Origin: Acidimicrobiia bacterium
GTDB lineage: Bacteria; Actinomycetota; Acidimicrobiia; IMCC26256; PALSA-610
DNA length: 64,000 nucleotides
Direction: 5' to 3'
NCBI GenBank assembly: GCA_026002935.1
Contig: BPGH01000001.1
Coordinates: 421,965-485,964 of the forward strand
Below are positions 61,446 through 64,000 of this stretch, piece after piece; position 1 is the first letter of the stretch; the number at the start of each line of letters is the position of its first letter. The notes under the pieces were generated by a model. The model ran no database searches. It saw only the letters and a list, made by a program, of their open reading frames with translations, and was not told the origin of the DNA. The position numbers and the translations under genes were made by a program.

Positions 61446-64000
61446 GTGGGCACGCAGCGGGCTCGCGACGAGCGGCGGCAGCTCACCCCGGCGATCCCCG
61501 GGGTGATCGTCCGGTACGTCGCGCGCGCACACGACCGGGCGGCGGCCGAGGAGGTGATCCGCGCCGCGGGGGTCGAGGACGCGCAGGGCCTCCTCGACGA
61601 GACGGTCGCGCTCGCGCCCGGCGCGCGGCGGTGGTTCTCCTCGGCCGAGACGATCGCGCTCGCGGAGGCGGCCGCGCTCGCCTGCGGCGACGCGGACCTG
61701 GGGCGGCGCGCCGGCGAGCAGCTCTTCCACGAGGGCCGTCTGAGCGGCGTCGCCGACTTCCTGGTCGCGGTCGGGACGATGCGGCGGGCGGTCGACGTCG
61801 CGGTCGAGTTCGGCTCCAAGATGTCGACGGGGTTGATCCTGCGGGTCACCGAGCACGGTGAGCGGCACGCCGTGATCGAGGGCACCTACTCCGACCCGGC
61901 GACGTCGCATCCCTTCTACTGCGCCTTCACCGCCGGCTACTTCTCGCAGCTCCCGTCCCTGTTCGGGTTCCGGGGGGCCGTCTCCCACCCGCGGTGCCAG
62001 TTCCGGGGCGCCGAACACTGCGTGTACCGCATCACCTGGGTGCCGGAGAAGGCGGACGACGCGGCCGGTGTCGACGTCGAGACGAGCCAGACCCGTGCCG
62101 AGCAGCAGCTCACGCAGTTCGAGCAGCTCCAGGCGATGGCGGGCGAGCTGGTGCGCGCCGCCGACGTCGACGACGTCGTCCACCGCATCACCGAGCGGGT
62201 CGGGATCGCGCTGCAGGCGCCGCGCTACCTGCTCGCGGTGCGCACCGCGGACGACGTCCCGCTGCGCGTCGAGCACTTCGGCTTCCCCGACGAGGAGACG
62301 GCGACGCGCTACGCGCAGAGCGTCCTCGCCGGCGAGCTCGACGGCCGCCCGAACGTCGTGGCCGTCGACATCGCCTCCGCACGGCGCAAGTTCGGTCGTC
62401 TCGCCGCGATCCACGTGCGCGGCGCGGTCTTCACCGACATCGACCGGCGGCTGCTCGAGGCGTACGCGGACCACGCCGCGGCGGCACTCGACGTGATCAC
62501 CGCCCTCGACGAGGCGCGACGCGACCGGGACACCGCCCGAGCGCTCCTCGGGCTCGCGCGCGAGCTCGCCGAGGTCGCGACGAGCGACGCGATCAGCGAC
62601 CGGCTCGCGCGGGCGGTGCGCGAGCTCGCTGGGTGCGAGGGCGCGAGCGTCTGGCTGTGGGACGAGCAGGGACAGCGGTTCACGCTCGGCGGCCGCAGCG
62701 CGGGACCCGGCGCCGAGCTGCGGCGCGACCCGATCTCGGGGGTGGACCTGCCGCAGATCGCCGGGTGGGTGGCGAACCCGACGCCGTTGTTCGTGCGCCG
62801 CGACGACACGTCGTCGGTGGCGCCGATGCTGCTCGCGGGCGGCGTGGAGGCGGGTGCGGCGATGCCGATCGTGACCTCGGGCCGGCTGGTCGGGGTGATC
62901 TCGGTCGCGTTCGCGCACGCGCCCGGCGACACGGAGCGGGAGGTGCTGCTGGAGCGGCTGCGGGGCGTCGCCGCCCACGCCGCGATCGCCTTCGAGAACG
63001 CGCGCCTCATCGAGGACGCCCGCCACCAGGCCCTGCACGACGCGCTGACGGGCCTGCCGAACCGCCCGCTGGTCGAGGACCGTGCGAACCAGCTCCTCCG
63101 CTCGCGGTCGGGTCGGCGCACGGGGCTGCTGTTCATCGACCTCGACCGGTTCAAGAACGTGAACGACACGCTGGGCCACAAGGCCGGCGACGAGCTGATC
63201 CGCGCGGTCGCGCAGCGCCTGCGGACCGCGATCCGCGACGGCGACACGCTCGCGCGACTGGGCGGCGACGAGTTCGTCGTCCTGCTCCCCGGGCTCTCCG
63301 AGGTCGACGAGGCCGCGGAGGTCGCGAGCCGGATCATCGGCGCGCTGTCGCGGCCGATGGTGATCGCGGGCGAGCAGCTCTTCATCTCGTGCAGCATCGG
63401 GGTGGCCTGCGCGCCCGACCACGGCACCGACTACGGCGCGCTGTTGCAGCACGCCGACGTCGCGATGTACGAGGCGAAGTCGCTCGGCCGCGGCTGCTTC
63501 GCCGTGTACACGGCCCGGCCCGAGGGCCCGCGGCGCATGGAGCGGCTGCTGCTCGAGAGCCAGCTCCACGCCGCCATCGACCGCGGCGAGCTGCGCGTGC
63601 TGTACCAGCCGCAGGTCGACCTGCGGACGCGCAGCACGATCGGCGTCGAGGCCCTCGTCCGCTGGGAGCACCCGCAGCACGGTCTGCTCCCCCCCGACGT
63701 GTTCGTGCCGCTCGCCGAGGAGAGCGGCCTCATCGTCGCGGTCGACGCGTGGGTGCGCCGCCGCGCGTTCGGGGAGGCCGCCCGCTGGGCCGGTGCCGGG
63801 CGCCCGGTGCGGGTCGCCGTGAACGTGTCGGGCCGTGACCTCGCGAACCCGCGCTTCGCGGGCGAGCTCGCCGCGCAGATCGAGGAGGCGTCGCTCGACC
63901 CCTCGCTCGTGGAGCTCGAGATCACGGACCGGGTCGACCTCGCCGACGACGCGCTGGCGGCCGCGTTCGCGTCGCTCAGCGCGCTGGGGGTGCGGCTCGC
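61446..64000 (+). CDS. Sensor-GAF-GGDEF-EAL protein (3' end beyond window)
   Basis: Open from GTG 61446 to the right edge (851 codons). N-terminal sensor region (residues 1-205, ending CQFRGAEHCVYRITWVPEKA) resembles V4R/XylR-N-type small-molecule sensors. Two GAF-like domains follow (about 225-360 and 365-520). GGDEF is at residues about 535-690 (LHDALTGLPNRPLVEDRANQ, LARLGGDEFVVLLP intact, motif at residue 606). The start of an EAL domain is seen (TIGVEALVRWEHPQHGLLPP, Glu near residue 735, VELEITDRVDLADD). No membrane helix, so cytosolic. It is the second c-di-GMP protein in the window; both flank the island. GTG chosen as first start after upstream stops. Confidence 0.88.
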   Translation, partial: MGTQRARDERRQLTPAIPGVIVRYVARAHDRAAAEEVIRAAGVEDAQGLLDETVALAPGARRWFSSAETIALAEAAALACGDADLGRRAGEQLFHEGRLSGVADFLVAVGTMRRAVDVAVEFGSKMSTGLILRVTEHGERHAVIEGTYSDPATSHPFYCAFTAGYFSQLPSLFGFRGAVSHPRCQFRGAEHCVYRITWVPEKADDAAGVDVETSQTRAEQQLTQFEQLQAMAGELVRAADVDDVVHRITERVGIALQAPRYLLAVRTADDVPLRVEHFGFPDEETATRYAQSVLAGELDGRPNVVAVDIASARRKFGRLAAIHVRGAVFTDIDRRLLEAYADHAAAALDVITALDEARRDRDTARALLGLARELAEVATSDAISDRLARAVRELAGCEGASVWLWDEQGQRFTLGGRSAGPGAELRRDPISGVDLPQIAGWVANPTPLFVRRDDTSSVAPMLLAGGVEAGAAMPIVTSGRLVGVISVAFAHAPGDTEREVLLERLRGVAAHAAIAFENARLIEDARHQALHDALTGLPNRPLVEDRANQLLRSRSGRRTGLLFIDLDRFKNVNDTLGHKAGDELIRAVAQRLRTAIRDGDTLARLGGDEFVVLLPGLSEVDEAAEVASRIIGALSRPMVIAGEQLFISCSIGVACAPDHGTDYGALLQHADVAMYEAKSLGRGCFAVYTARPEGPRRMERLLLESQLHAAIDRGELRVLYQPQVDLRTRSTIGVEALVRWEHPQHGLLPPDVFVPLAEESGLIVAVDAWVRRRAFGEAARWAGAGRPVRVAVNVSGRDLANPRFAGELAAQIEEASLDPSLVELEITDRVDLADDALAAAFASLSALGVRL

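Overview
The window is very GC-rich bacterial chromosome carrying the replication-origin neighbourhood of an actinomycete-type genome. The gene order from the lipid II flippase gene murJ to tRNA-Ile matches, gene for gene, the origin cluster known from Mycobacterium: DUF6049 protein, murJ, ECF sigma factor, anti-sigma, trxB, trxA, cwlM, parB, parA, rsmG, jag, yidC, yidD, rnpA, rpmH | dnaA, dnaN, recF, dciA, gyrB, gyrA, DUF3566, tRNA-Ile. The ino1-padR-DUF5318 group, NucS and a DosR-type regulator also point to Actinomycetota. An intein in dnaB, a long acidic tail on S18 and the RnpA sequence suggest a deep, non-mycobacterial lineage (perhaps Acidimicrobiia or a relative). I cannot verify that without a tree.

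Layout. 1-6 kb: part of an RDD membrane protein, an amidase, then a compact DosR/DevR-like dormancy module (universal stress protein, response regulator, CBS protein, flavin-binding protein and an unknown two-domain protein) with three DosR-box-like palindromes. 6-24 kb: housekeeping genes: nucS, purU, an EamA transporter, intein-bearing dnaB, rplI-rpsR-ssb-rpsF, DUF192, panB, padR-ino1, cca, nfeD with an SPFH protein, pilT, and an HDAC-like deacylase. 24-48 kb: the origin cluster. Genes run leftward from rpmH to parB and rightward from dnaA to gyrA, with two perfect parS palindromes between parA and rsmG and a likely oriC between dnaA and dnaN. 48-55 kb: a tRNA-Ile, two envelope-polysaccharide membrane proteins, a methyltransferase, a small dehydrogenase operon and a membrane GGDEF-EAL protein. 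55.5-60 kb: tRNA-Ala followed by a lower-GC island holding one 1267-residue protein (predicted N-terminal nuclease plus large helical body, a defence candidate) and a recombinase-tail remnant. 60-64 kb: an FAD oxidoreductase and a sensor-GGDEF-EAL protein cut by the window edge.

Sequence quality. From about 29.6 to 50.5 kb many genes, including essential gyrA, parA and dciA, carry single-base indels, mostly in short G or C runs. I read these as sequencing or assembly errors rather than gene decay, and I report each broken gene as one locus. The first 29 kb is almost free of them.

Gene expression style. Many starts lie only about 6-10 bases after a TANNNT -10 box, which suggests frequent leaderless transcripts, and neighbouring genes often overlap by the 4-base ATGA/GTGA type.
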